Source: Psoroptes ovis
Taxonomy: Eukaryota; Arthropoda; Arachnida; Sarcoptiformes; Psoroptidae
DNA length: 64,000 bases
Reading direction: 5' to 3'
NCBI GenBank assembly: GCA_002943765.1
Contig: PQWQ01000006.1
Span: 868,001-932,000, forward strand
Part shown: positions 27,014-39,076 of the stretch, one piece after another
How the letters are laid out: the number at the start of each line of letters is the position of its first letter
How positions within the stretch are numbered: position 1 is the stretch's first letter
Notes under the pieces: model-generated
What the model was told of the DNA's origin: nothing
The model's database searches: none
The model's input: only the letters and a program-made list of their open reading frames with translations
Program-made: the position numbers and the translations under genes

Positions 27014-27535
27014 ATGCACCTAAGTCATAATATTGACAATAATAAATTCCTCAAAAATTTTGTAATAATTTTTTCCTTATCGATAATTATGATCAGCAGC
27101 ATACAATCATGCGAATGTTCACCGATTGATTTGATCAAGAATAAATTATTGTTCGATGATGACAATCATTTCAATGTTCCAAGCACATTGCAGGATGATT
27201 TACAAAAAAATTCAGCGAGATTACATCGGACATTATTTTTGCTTGATACCAGTGATTTATTGAAAAAAGCTAGGCTTTTAGGTGTTGTTGGCGACGGCAA
27301 TTCAGCATCATCAACATCTTCGCTATCATCGCCATCATCATCGATTAAAAATGATAAATTGACAAATCTTCTGCAAAAATCATCAAGATTATTGTTTCGA
27401 TTTCGTCGCGAAGCCAAACCACCAACTGTTGAATCAACCAAATATATTAACATAATTAAAGTACGAAAACCGTTTTTAAGTTTACATGAAGATAAAAACA
27501 ATATGATTCGAACAAAATTTGCCGAAAATGTTTGA
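27014..27535 (+). CDS. Putative secreted protein, unknown, 173 aa
   Basis: I do not recognise the family. Single exon from ATG at 27014 to TGA at 27535. The N-terminus has a signal-peptide-like stretch (NFVIIFSLSIIMISSIQSCE), so the product probably enters the secretory pathway. The mature part lacks paired cysteines and contains basic sites (KKAR, RFRR) and a Ser-rich segment. This would fit a prohormone, but there is no Gly before a dibasic site that would give an amidated peptide: RLLFRFRREA has F directly before RR-type residues. TATAAATA at about 26778 could be a TATA box. Codon composition is less extreme than the surroundings, supporting a real gene. Confidence 0.6.
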   Translation: MHLSHNIDNNKFLKNFVIIFSLSIIMISSIQSCECSPIDLIKNKLLFDDDNHFNVPSTLQDDLQKNSARLHRTLFLLDTSDLLKKARLLGVVGDGNSASSTSSLSSPSSSIKNDKLTNLLQKSSRLLFRFRREAKPPTVESTKYINIIKVRKPFLSLHEDKNNMIRTKFAENV

Positions 27536-28814
27536 GAAATTTTATTGAATATGGAGACTTTCGTTTGCTACAATTTATTGAAAACAAAACAAAAAATCAT
27601 TTATTCAATGATTACATTAACTGAATTTGATTCTCATTTTCCCAAGAAAAACGGAATTCTCAATCAATTTTCAATCAAATTTCAAAATTGATACCCCCTT
27701 ATGCACACATTCATTCATCCATATCATATTTATAATTCATTCAATGACCATATTTCACATCACTCAGACACAACTCTATGAAAATAATTTTGCTACTTAA
27801 AAATATTGAGCTGATTAAATGAAAAAAATGAGAGCTTAGACTGAATAAATTTCTAAATGGACGAATAGTCAAAATTATTGTCATCATTTATTAATAAATT
27901 CAACAGAAATTCATTATTCCCTCAAATCATTTCATATTTGATATTTTTTTAATATAATTTTGTACATAAGTAAACTATTTTCCTTTTCATTCAAATGTTC
28001 AAATGATTTCCAATCAATTCAAGTCAAATTGTTTCGCTTTTTTCTTATGAACTGTTCCTAATTCTACTATTGTGAATCGACATAAAACGATGATGAATGG
28101 CCAAATTGATAATGAATAATTTGAACATTTTATTTTGTAAATTTTCTTCTTTCATTTCATTTTATTTTATTTGAAAATAAAAGTTTCCATTAAAAAATAA
28201 AATTTGTCCTCAATTTTTTTTTTCGATGATAATTTTGCCCACATACATCTGCCTATTGAAATTCAATTCAGTTTCTTCATAATTTGAAAATTAGAAAGAA
28301 ATTTATTTCCCAAAAAAAAACCATTGATAAAAATATTTTCTTTGAAAATATTTGAAATTTATTTTTCCTCATTGAAAAACATTGATCTATTTAAAAAATT
28401 GCTAATATTTATTCAAATTTCAAATGATTAATTAGTTGGCTGTAATCAAATGAAAAAAAATTGTCTACCAATTTAATTTTAGTTATTACATTTATTATTA
28501 GCTATCATCAACTATTATGGAATATCTTTGTTTTTCCAAGAAAATTATCATCATGTTTCAAATCATTAATGTACAATCGATCAAGGTGATTTGATAAATG
28601 ATGATTGAAATTTATCTCGGATTGATAATCAAATTATTATTATCCATTAATATTATCCATTACATTTATTATTGTTTATATTGACGGTATATATCAATGA
28701 AATTTGTGACGATTAACATGTTTTTCAATTCATCAGTTTTCAAATTTTTCGTTCATAGAAGAAGAAGTAAAAATCATTTTTTGAAGCATGGTTAAATTTA
28801 GGTCATAGTAACAT
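27536..28814. other. Intergenic, no feature seen
   Basis: 1.3 kb of AT-rich DNA. I see no coding sequence, RNA gene or repeat of note. Confidence 0.4.
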
Positions 28815-29288
28815 ATGAATTGTGTAAACAATTCTAGAAAAATTTTATTTGTGTATAAATTGTTTTTAGACATGAAAATGTTAAAGATTTATCGGGAACT
28901 TTCTATTTCATTCACCAATCGATTTGGCTGTTGCTGTTTTAGTCCACATCCAAACACCAACAACACAAAAAGCAAGGTGTCTAACCTATTTCGGTACTTA
29001 CTTGCATCTTATCCACTAATATTAACCATGTCATGTAATCAATTTGGTTTGGTTTGGTCAATTTTTTATTTGTTTGCATTCAAGTATTTCTTGGAATGGT
29101 CAATGATTGTAATCTCAAGCAGCATTAACCAAACGTCATGCAATGAAAGGGAAAAAAATGGAAGTGAATCTATTTTAAGCCTATTTTTCATGATGGTTAC
29201 TGTTGCTTGGTTGGCCATAAATTATCATATGATTATTCATTATTTTTCTATTTTGGTTAAAAATAGACATTATTTTGATAGACAATAG
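28815..29288 (+). CDS. Orphan multi-pass membrane ORF, possible receptor remnant, 157 aa
   Basis: Not recognised. The frame runs from ATG at 28815 to TAG at 29288, with balanced codon use and local GC above the flanks (for example TTTGGCTGTTGCTGTTTTAG), unlike random open frames here. The protein has a CCCF patch, then hydrophobic segments: LFRYLLASYPLILTMSC, FGLVWSIFYLFAFKYFLEW and ILSLFFMMVTVAWLAINYH. This architecture could be part of a chemosensory receptor or another multi-pass protein, possibly a decayed copy, but no diagnostic motif is seen. No flanking splice sites extend it convincingly. Confidence 0.4.
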   Translation: MNCVNNSRKILFVYKLFLDMKMLKIYRELSISFTNRFGCCCFSPHPNTNNTKSKVSNLFRYLLASYPLILTMSCNQFGLVWSIFYLFAFKYFLEWSMIVISSSINQTSCNEREKNGSESILSLFFMMVTVAWLAINYHMIIHYFSILVKNRHYFDRQ

Positions 29289-29500
29289 GTTTTCCTCTTT
29301 TTTATTTCAAAAAGTTTGGCCAATTTAACATTTGAATTGAATTTGAAAGAAAAAATTCAAAATTAAAGCAAATATCACCATCTATTGAGCACGAATGTAT
29401 TGGAGTTAAAAATTTTCAAATTTTTTACTTTCTTTCATTTTATTTCAAATTATTCAATTCCGAAAAAAAGCATTTCAATATTTGTAGATCTTCATTTGAA

Positions 29501-30574
29501 TTATGATAATTTTTTCTCATTGCCATTACTGTTATTATTTTTATCATTTTTTACAAAATGATTATTTTGACTAATCATTGATGATGATGATTTAGTTTTC
29601 TGATAATCATTTGATAAATTATTATGATTTTTGTTATAAGCTTTTTTATAAAAGTCATAAAACATGTAGAAAAATATAGGATTCTGTCCGACGGCCAACA
29701 CAAACCAAATCATTGGATAATTGGTTTGTTTAAAAAATAATACAACACCATATAGACCGCATACAATAAATTGTAATAATTGCAATTGTGTAATATATTT
29801 TTTCCACCATAAATATTTTTGCATTTGTGGACCGAAAGATGCTAATGCATAATATGAATACATTATCGTATGTATAACAGTGTTGAAAAATGCAAACAAC
29901 ATTATGATTGGTATCAATGGATTTAATTTGAATGAAAACCATCCTGAAAATTAAAAATAAAGAAAATTTCCAATTATTCATTATTTTTAAAAATTTCAAA
30001 AAAAAATTCAAAATTACCTAGAATCGGCACAACCGTATGATGATAAACATGTAAAAATGATATTTGATTATTTTTTTTCCGTAATGCAAAAAATATTGTA
30101 TCGAACAAGTCGAAAAATCTAGACATATAACCAAACCATGATTGCCATAATAATTTCATTGTGAATGGTGAACGATCATTACGATCAGGATATTTGAAAT
30201 CGAAAAACCAGGCTGGATCAACATTTTTCAATAACAGTACAAAAAACGTTGCATTAGCAATTACCATTAAAATATTATAAATTAAAATCACAGCTTTAAG
30301 TTTATATGGCGGACGATTCTCCATATAATTTGGTATGATTTTTTTTACTAATAAAAGATATGTAATCAGAATTATGGCTATTTTCCATGGACCACCACCA
30401 ACCTTGAATTGAAAAAAAATGTTTTTGAAAATCAAAGATTAAATTATTAAATTTACATATGATACATCATAAGATATCTTCATTTACCATTACATAATCG
30501 GCTGTACGTGGATCTTGAATATCGATCCAATGTTGATGTAAATAATATCGAATAGTTTCAATTAAATTGGCCAT
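29501..30574 (-). CDS. ELOVL fatty-acid elongase, 304 aa
   Basis: ER membrane 3-ketoacyl-CoA synthase that extends long-chain fatty acids by two carbons. Exons (minus) 30574-30488, 30402-30018, 29943-29501. Start MANLIETIRYYLH at 30574; DPRTADYVM joins VGGGPWKIAIILITYLLLV. Signatures: the His box FLHVYHHTVVP with HxxHH, HTIMYSYYALAS, and ITQLQLLQF (TQxQ), plus several membrane helices and an ER-type Lys-rich tail (GNEKKLS). The KxxExxDT box appears as SRFFDLFDT, with the usual Lys and Glu replaced; see findings. The tail after the last helix is an Asn/Ser/Lys-rich extension of about 45 residues. The class (ELOVL1/7- or 4-like versus others) was not resolved. Confidence 0.93.
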
Positions 30575-33340
30575 TGTCGAATAAAAGGGTTTAATTGAGC
30601 GAAATTTATTTGAGTAAATGTTTTTGATATCTAACAATGAAAAAAAAATCGGTGAGAAAGACGAATTCATTCATTTATAAAGGAAGGAAAAAATCATATT
30701 CATTAATTGAACCAAACATTTATTTACACATTCACACGTAGAACTGTCTAAGAAAATATTCCACCTAATAAGAATATTAATTATTAATTACAACACCTAC
30801 ATAAAAACTGACACAGGCATCATAAATTTTTTTATCAATTTCTATGAGAAAATCAATATTTGTACAAGCGAAAATGAAGTGAAAATTTTATAGTGAAATT
30901 GATTCAAATTTTAATTTGTTCAAAAATTATTCACATTTGATTTGCATTAATTCATGTTAATTTGAAGTAAAAGTTTTGCAAATGAAAATTCAGATTATTC
31001 ATGAATTGAAAATTTTGAATTGTTAAATATGCATACAAAATTACTTACCGAGAATCAAATGTTGAAAATATTTGATTGAATTATTGAATTTAAATAATTT
31101 GGTTCAAAAAAAAAATTGCCAATGTTTCTATGATACTGAGAATCTTGGAGTATGAAATAAAAAAATATGTTTTCTTTACACCATAAAAAGCGATTCACAT
31201 GTGATTAGAATGGCGAAAAAATGGTCAGTAAATACAAAAAGATGAAAATAAATTTTCAATTAACATCACTTATACGTTATATTACAAATTGTTCTAATGT
31301 CAACAACAAATACTTTATCAATTTTAAACTGTGATTTTTTATCTTTGTTTTCGTCTTCACTGCTTCTTGTTCTTCTTTTTCTTCGACTTTCATGATCATA
31401 GTCGTGAGATTCAATGTTTCTCTCGTGATTTTATAATTATTATTATTATTATTCAAATAATTGATTTGTTGATCGATTGTCATGGGCACAAAATTGGTAC
31501 AAAATAAAAATATAGAATTAACAGTATGATGATCATATTCATAATTGTGATTGTCATTGATAATTACGATTATTACTCTTATTATTATTTTGATTCTTTT
31601 TTAACTTGAAAGACTTTATTATGAAGAAATACAAAGACAGTTTGTACAGTACACCTAAGAAAACTTTACTATATTTTTTGAGAAGAAAATCAAATTGTTT
31701 TTTCAATATTAATTTCATAATTGTAATCATTATTATCATTATTGTGATAATTATTAGAACGGTGACATATATAAGTGGAACAACGATGACAATGACAATT
31801 ATTCATTTAAATGTTAGTTTGTTGATTGATGAAAAAATAAAATAAAATTTTTTCTGGCAAAAATTTTCTCCGTTTTTTCCTCTAAAAATATCTTTAAAAA
31901 AATTCATAATCATAAATGATTGAAATTATCACATATCACACATATTGACAGGTTTTATTTTTCATTTGTTTGTTTGTTAAGACAGAATTTTTTGCATTTT
32001 TTCCATTGCTCATTATAGATTAATTTACTTGACGATAATTTGCAAAGATAATTTATAATTCAATGTTGACAAAATTATCACAAGATCATGGAGAAATGGG
32101 CCAAAAATTATTCATTCAATCATTTTTCAATTGATTCAATTTGACAAATCGGTGATTTACATTGAAACAATATTGAATTATTCTCTCATTACCATGCATT
32201 GTTGCTGTTGTTGTCGGCATCATTCATTCATAATGATTATTCGTGATACAATACATTTTGATCAATTTTTAATATAAATCCATCATCTTACAAGATCATT
32301 TCTCAATTTCAAACCGAATCAACAACAACAACAATGGCTAACCATAGTGATAATATGATGAATAACAATTTCGCTTTCATTCAAAATCCATGTGCCGACA
32401 CACAAATCAATATTGTTGAACAATACATTTAACGGAGCGAAGTAAAAAGAAAAATTTCATTGATTTTCATTGAAATGAATGGACAAATTTTTGGATGGAA
32501 ATGTCGAAATATGAATGCCGCTTGATGGAATTATCATTGCCTTAATTCATTCATTTTTTCAAAATTTCATGTTTCATAAGTAAAATATTTTTCTTTTCAA
32601 AATATTACACATGAATAGTAATTCCTTCGGATATTTTCTCGTAATCATATTCATATTGATGTTCAAAGAAAAAAACAATTGGAACCAGTTTCTCTTGTAT
32701 TTGAATAATGATAAATAATAATACAATTGAATCATACGAATACGATTGAATCATATGAATACGATTGATTTTGTTGAATACGATTTTTTAAATATTTTTT
32801 ACTAATTTTTTATTTGTAAAAATTTTCAAATTTATTTTGCTTGATTTTTCATGTTATTCTTTTTCGTTTAAATTCAAAATTGAGAGGTGCAAAATGATCT
32901 TATGTTTCTCTTTGCAACGTATTTGAATTTCAATTGTTTGTTTGATGTTTTTTTCATCATCTCAAAATTATCATCGGAAATGTCCTTTCGATTTTTTTTT
33001 CATGTCGAATGAATGAAAATTTGTTGTTATCGTTGATGATGGTTTGCATTGTTTAATTTCCATTGCAATAAGGAAAGAAAACTAATTGATGGTTAGTGAC
33101 TACAACAATCCACAATTTTTCACTTGTTGACCTCAATGTTTTGGTTTAATTTTTGTCAATTTTTTCAATTTTGAAATTCAAATTGTTTTTTTTTTGAGAT
33201 TTTCAAAATTTTTAAATCTAAGCGCCATCTTTTGATCAAATTTTGAAATTCGTTTGTTTTTATTTTTCCAAAAAAACGTTGGAAAAATTGATTTTTATTT
33301 TTTTAATTTTAAAAAATATATTTTAATTAAAAATAAAGAA
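30575..33340. other. Intergenic, divergent upstream regions
   Basis: 2.8 kb between the divergent elongase and coiled-coil genes. The frames at 31277-31489, 31554-31739 and 31606-31845 overlap one another and are low-complexity. A 32-codon frame at 32334-32432 (MANHSDNMMNNNF...) follows an ACAACAACAACA leader that looks like a translation start, but nothing else supports it. No RNA gene recognised. Confidence 0.4.
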
Positions 33341-34483
33341 ATGAATACAACAACAAATACAGCACTGATTCAGCGATCAAATCGTAAACATTTCAGAAGC
33401 CTATTGGAACGTAAAAATTATTATATTGAAGAATTTTTTGAACAATTATGTAAAAGTGATCCGAAAAATTCATATTTTAATAAAAAAGATCTAATTGAAA
33501 TACATTCATATCTTCGAAAAGAAGCAATATCAACTCCATGGCTGTATAAATTATTGGAAACAATCGTTAATGATGGTGTTTTTCTCGATGATGGCCTAAT
33601 TGAATTTATAGAAAATCAATGTAGTTATAATGAAAATAATAACCATGATAATTGTACAGAGAATCAGATCATACAATTACAACAAATATGTGATGAACAA
33701 ATTGAAATCAAAAAATTGATTGAATTTAATCAAAATCGTATCGAAAAGTGTATGAACAGCAATGAAAATAATAATAGTGTCTGTAATGGTGAAAATTCAG
33801 AAAATAAAATAATATTAGATAATTTAAAACAATCTTTAGACAAAATTTATGAGCAAGCTGCAGGCACCACTGAAGATAATGGAGCATTAGATGATTTAAT
33901 TGGTGAATCCTTGAAAAATTTCCATGAAATAAAAATCAAATACAATGAAACAATCGATCTGATACAAGAAAAATTCCTTAATGAACTTCATAATGAAATG
34001 AATATTATAATGATTGACTATTTAAAAATGAAATCATTGTCAACGACAGCGTCAACAGATGATTTAATCGAATTCACGGACAAAAATTTATCAGCCATCA
34101 AATCTTTATGTAATGGAATAATAAATCAATTTTTCAAGTTAAAAATTTTAATAGAAAATTATGAAAAAAATCTTCAACAATATCAAAATCATTGTCAAAT
34201 GCGTATGGAATTGAATATATTAAAATGGCCGATTGAAAAACAATTGAATACGATTCGTTATACTTATTCAAATAATAAATCATCCGCCTTAAACAATAAT
34301 CATATTTCGACAGAAGAAATAATTGATTCATACGATGAATTATATTCAAAATTACTGAAAAATTTCAATTTAAAAATGACTTATGATAAAATTGTAAATA
34401 TTATTAAAAATTATGATGTAGAAAGAATGATGATTGAATATGAAATTGAAATGTTTGAAAATAATAAACGATACATGAAATAA
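33341..34483 (+). CDS. Coiled-coil protein, unknown, 380 aa
   Basis: I do not recognise it with confidence. The ATG at 33341 (MNTTTNTALIQRSNRKHFR) was preferred over the upstream part of the frame, which is low-complexity and has no ATG. The N-terminal ~90 residues look globular and helical (FFEQLCKSDPKNSYF; TPWLYKLLETIVNDG); the rest is charged helix with several coiled-coil segments (for example NKIILDNLKQSLDKIYEQAA, NFHEIKIKYNETIDLIQEKF). Arrangement of a small helical head and coiled coils recalls spindle/kinetochore or augmin (HAUS-type) subunits, which evolve fast; this is only a guess. Intronless, Asn-rich. Confidence 0.7.
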   Translation: MNTTTNTALIQRSNRKHFRSLLERKNYYIEEFFEQLCKSDPKNSYFNKKDLIEIHSYLRKEAISTPWLYKLLETIVNDGVFLDDGLIEFIENQCSYNENNNHDNCTENQIIQLQQICDEQIEIKKLIEFNQNRIEKCMNSNENNNSVCNGENSENKIILDNLKQSLDKIYEQAAGTTEDNGALDDLIGESLKNFHEIKIKYNETIDLIQEKFLNELHNEMNIIMIDYLKMKSLSTTASTDDLIEFTDKNLSAIKSLCNGIINQFFKLKILIENYEKNLQQYQNHCQMRMELNILKWPIEKQLNTIRYTYSNNKSSALNNNHISTEEIIDSYDELYSKLLKNFNLKMTYDKIVNIIKNYDVERMMIEYEIEMFENNKRYMK

Positions 34484-35102
34484 ATGTGTTTCAATATGAA
34501 TTTCGAGCACATGTTGAATTCCAAAAATTTTCCATCCAACATAACATCAATCACATTTGATCTCATCAATTTAATATCGATCAATTTTCAGTAACAATAT
34601 GATTAAATTAAAAGAAAAAATATCAGAAAAATAATTTTTTTGTGTCGCCGTTTGTTTGATTTCATGTAAATGTAAATCATTAATTTTTTATTCATAATTT
34701 CAAGGTTAAATTTCAAAATAATTTTTTTTTTTTTTTTTTTTTTGATTGATTGATTTATTTCATTTTTATTTCAGAATAAATTTTTGAATAAATTACGCTA
34801 TTCTTTTTTTCTTTAGGCCAAATACAATAAAATATATAACAAAATGATTAATTTTTTTCCTATGTTCTCAAATGACTTGAAATTTAGTATTTTGAGTGGA
34901 AAAAATGAACCAAAAATTTTATTGCTGTGATATCTGAATGTATTTCTTTGTGTGTACGGTCATTTTGTAACATTTTGTATCAGTTATGATGAAGATTTCA
35001 ATTAAAATGTTTATATAATAAACAAACAAAAATAAAGAGAGAGAAAAAACGAATTCAAATGAATTTATTTATATGTTAGAAAAAAAGAAGAAAAATTACA
35101 AT
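34484..35102. other. Short intergenic region between convergent genes
   Basis: 619 bases between genes on opposite strands reading toward each other, so it holds both 3' UTRs. A 22-base T run lies at 34722-34743. No gene seen. Confidence 0.4.
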
Positions 35103-35465
35103 CTAAAATTGATTGATGCCGATACACAAACATAAAGTAATAAAAAATGATAATAATATGTTTGCCGATTGTAATGATTGTGAACCATTGTTGAAATTCT
35201 TTTGCATATTTGACAAACTATCAGATGCTTTATTCGCCATATCATTTGCAGCATTAACTGTTTCATTTACAGCATTTTTTACGGCATCAGCAGCTTTATC
35301 GGCAGCATCGTTAATTTTATTCTTAACATCTTCAACTGTTTCATCCAAAGACATTGATGTTTCAGTACTGGTTTCAAGCGGGTTACAGCTAATCATAATG
35401 ATTGTCATTGTTATGAAAACAATAACAATAATTATAAGTGAATTAATAATTGTTTGTTTCAACAT
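35103..35465 (-). CDS. Small secreted or GPI-type Ala/Asp-rich helical protein, 120 aa
   Basis: Not assigned to a named family. The ATG at 35465 opens a signal peptide (TIINSLIIIVIVFITMTIIM, then ISCNPLE). The mature part is a strongly amphipathic, Ala/Asp/Lys/Asn helix with an 11-residue-like periodicity (VKNKINDAADKAADAVKNAV, NETVNAANDMANKASDSL), resembling LEA-group-3 or apolipophorin-type repeats. The C-terminus is hydrophobic (ILLSFFITLCLCIGINQF) after a small-residue stretch NNGSQSLQSAN, as for a GPI-anchor signal or a tail anchor. The upstream part of the frame (to 35588) is Phe-rich and was not taken as coding. Possible roles are membrane or desiccation protection, purely by analogy. 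Confidence 0.65.
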   Translation of the reverse strand: MLKQTIINSLIIIVIVFITMTIIMISCNPLETSTETSMSLDETVEDVKNKINDAADKAADAVKNAVNETVNAANDMANKASDSLSNMQKNFNNGSQSLQSANILLSFFITLCLCIGINQF

Positions 35466-38400
35466 TATTGAAAATTTTTGAAGAAATGAATAAAATTTTA
35501 CTTCAAAATCTATAAATTTTTTAGATGTATTGAAAAATGGCAAAGAAAAGAAGAGAAAAAAATTAATACAATAACAGTCAAAAGACAATCATGTCAAATA
35601 TGAATGCGGAAACGGAATTGAAAATTAAAAATTCAATTGAAAATAAAAATCATACCAAATATTCAATGTTAATTAATCTATTAGAAATAATAAAAATCTT
35701 TTATGATGGATTTTTAATAAAACAAACAAACAAACAGCAGCCAACAAAGCTTGATTGATTTGATTTTAATTTATTTATTTTAAATTATAATTTAAAAACA
35801 AAAAACAAAAGCAGCACAGCCAAAAAATCAATTGAAATGAAACGAACAAACATTCAATAAAAAAAATGAACAAACAACGAACAACAAAAAAATCACTGTG
35901 TATTATTATGGCCGGTTAATCATGAATGATAATAATAATGAAATGGAAATTATAATGAAGATTATTTTTGGGTGGTGGATTTATGTGTGTGTACATGTGT
36001 GTCTGTGTGTTTGGTTGAAATATATTGCTCCACTTCTTTTTATTTTATTGAATCTTCAATTTTTCGATGATAATATAATATTCAGTTTGTGCAAAGTATT
36101 ATAATCTTTCTGAGGTTTTCGTTTTTGCTTTGCTTCATTCAACAATAATATTCGTTGTTGTTGTCGTCGTCGTTGTTGCTGTTGTTGCCATTTTATTACA
36201 TTATCATTGTATTTATTATTATCATCATCAACATTATTGCTTTTGCTTAATGTATTATTTTGCATATACACACAGATGAAGTATTAATCACATATCTTTC
36301 ACTGTGACTTTGAAATGTGTATGTGTTCGAGTTTTTATTCATTTACCATTCATTTTCAAAAAATAAAAATAAAAATTTGTCTGAGAATATGAAATCCACC
36401 ATTTTATTATTATATTACCATACAATTATCATCATCATCATCGAAACACTACACATGACACATGTATATATGAATCTTTGATAAATAAATGAATAAATAC
36501 AATTGCAATTTTGTTGTTTGAATCATTTTTCTATTATTTCTATTTCCATATATTCTTTCGATTTTTTTCATAATCATCATCAAATGTTCATCAATAAGTG
36601 CATGATTATAATCATTGTTATCACATTTCATTGAATGGAAGATAAAATATAACAGTTTATCAATAATATTTTATTTGTTTTTTTTTTTGCATATGCATAA
36701 CGATCAATTTTTCTCTAAAGAAAAACAGAACTTTTCACATAAAAACGACATAGACATGTATTTTTGAACAAAATGGTAAATGTAAGAATCATATTGTATT
36801 CGTACGAAAATAAACAGATCATATATCATAATCAATAATAATGTTTTATATTGAATATTATCTGTCAAAAATGAAAATTTTTTTTATTCTATTTTTTTAC
36901 TGTTGATTATAATAATCGTTTATTGATAATGAATGAATTTGGAATGTATGTTTGTGTATGGCTAAAAGTGATGAATTGTGGCCTCATATATTCGTGTGAT
37001 ATATGACAGGAACAAATAAAAAAATACATTTTTGAGCTCGTTACGAAGAGGATTTATCTTGGCGTATCACACAGGAAAATATTTGCGTCGATTCTTCATA
37101 TATATCCAAAAATCATTGTGGTTTCAATATGCATGAGAATATACAGCTGTTACAGCTGAATGTTTGACTATGTAATTTTATTTCGTATTCATGTATTAGG
37201 TTGTCCCATAAGTTCTTGCCGTTTTTCGAATGAAACAAAAATTAAAAACGGCAAGAACTTATGGGACAACCTAATATATTCTTTGGGTATGATTCTCAAC
37301 ATAGAAATAATCTATTTTATACCACCAAAAAAAAATGATAAATGAATTTGATAATGAATAGCTACACAATAAATGATCGACAGAGATATGAAAACAAAAC
37401 AAAAAATGATTGAATAACTGATTACAAGTAACAACTAACAAACAACGAATTTTCATTTTCTCGATTATCATTGAATTCATTCATTTTTTTCGTCTATGTG
37501 TATTTATCATTGACGCCCTTTAATTATCGAAAGCAAAAGTTGTTGAAATTTATAATTATCATCATTGCCATTTGATTGTGCCTATCCGTTTATTTATGTT
37601 TTCTTGTGGCTGTCATTGTATGGTAAAAATTATAATCATTAAATTTCAATGTTAAATTTGATATTTTAAATGGTGATGAAAACACACAAAAAAATATTCT
37701 TTTGTTCCTTTGTAGATAGTATACGGAATAATTGATTGACAATGGAATTAACAACGGAATTAAGATCAATCACTTGATTTCGGCATTTCTTTTCAATGTT
37801 GTTCCCAAACTATAATTCAATTTTATGGGAGGAAAATAAGTCGAAAATAAAATTTCCCAATCTATTTCAATACTGATTTATTTATTTCCATTTTTCTCAA
37901 TTGATTTTCTTTGAAGCGAAAAAAAATTATCAGCAGTCTGATATTTTCAAATTGATAAAACCCATTTTAAAATTTTACCATTACATACACTTGCAAAAAT
38001 ATGTCAATAATGATATATTTTTCGATATTTTTGAGCTGATCGCATGCATTCACAGCAAATTCGAATCTAATTCAAAGAACAATTGTATTCAAATTTTAAT
38101 TATCAAATGACTTGCTAGCAGAAAAATTTAATTTTTTCTTCCCAAATCAAATTATCAACAATTACCATCAATTTTCTTTTGATAAAAGATGATATTTCTT
38201 TGATATTTGATATCAAAGGAGAAAAAAATGATTAAGAATTTGAATAATTCATGGTTGTTTTGTTGTTGTTTTTGAATCAAACTAATGATGATTATAATGC
38301 AATGAAATGCAAAAACGCGAACACAAGGACAAAAATTTTTTTTCAGTCACGTCTATTTTGCTCGTATAAAATGACAATCCTTTCATTTTTTTTTATTTAT

Positions 38401-39076
38401 TTTCGTCGAATAAATTTTTCATAAGTATAAATTCTCTGCGATAAACAAATGAATGATAACATGTCTGAAATTTCGTAATTTTACAAAGCGACTTGATGTG
38501 AAAATTAATCAATCATTCAAATGAATGAATGAATTAATCATTTATTTATCTTTCTCCGAGAAGTAATTTGACCAATTGAAATTAATAAACAAGAATGCCG
38601 AACACAGACTGGATCAAATTTAAATTTAAATTGATTGAACAAATAAATCAAAATAGATTTATTTCATGAAAACAAAAAAAATATTGATAATAATAATAAT
38701 AATAATAAATAATTTATCAATTTTTTAAAATCAAATAAATCATAAAATATGTTTTTTGACTTATTTGTTACATTCATAGTTTGAATTTTCATATTGAAAT
38801 AATCATTGTTGTTGATTGATTGACGAGAAAAAAATGGATCAAAATCAAATGATTGGATTTTTGAAACACTAATCACCGCATAAAGACAATCATTTGAGAA
38901 ATTCCAATTAAATAATTTGAATAATGAGTTTAAACGATAATTCTATTATGTGCGTGTAAGTATTGTGTATTTGTAATTGATTATTATTGCATCAATCGTA
39001 ATTGTATGTATTTTGTGTGATATAATTGCATTTATTTGTGTCCATTTTTATTCGTCATTATTTTAATACAAAATTA
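35466..39076. other. Gene-poor intergenic stretch with one MITE
   Basis: 3.6 kb of AT-rich DNA. Contents seen: the mariner-type palindrome at 37196-37274 and GTT/CAA-type triplet stretches around 36140-36190. The frames at 35898-36104, 36056-36271, 37271-37480 and 38664-38876 are repeats or low-complexity shadows. Confidence 0.4.
37196..37274. mobile_element. Mariner-type palindromic MITE, 79 bp
   Basis: Perfect 31-bp terminal inverted repeats, 37196-37226 and 37244-37274, separated by only 17 bases. The ends read TTAGGTTGTCCCATAAGTTC inward, the form of mariner/Tc1-superfamily (IS630) termini. A TA lies on each side (37194-37195 and 37275-37276), the expected target-site duplication. There is no transposase, so this is a non-autonomous element or a fold-back remnant made of little more than its two ends. 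Confidence 0.9.

Noticed and set aside
31277..31845. Overlapping frames on both strands
   Set aside because: Built from ATT/AAT repeats; they overlap each other and none shows domain-like composition.
32334..32432. 32-codon frame MANHSDNMMNNNF after an ACAACAACA leader
   Set aside because: Good start context but too short, no signal peptide or family; recorded only as a description of the interval.
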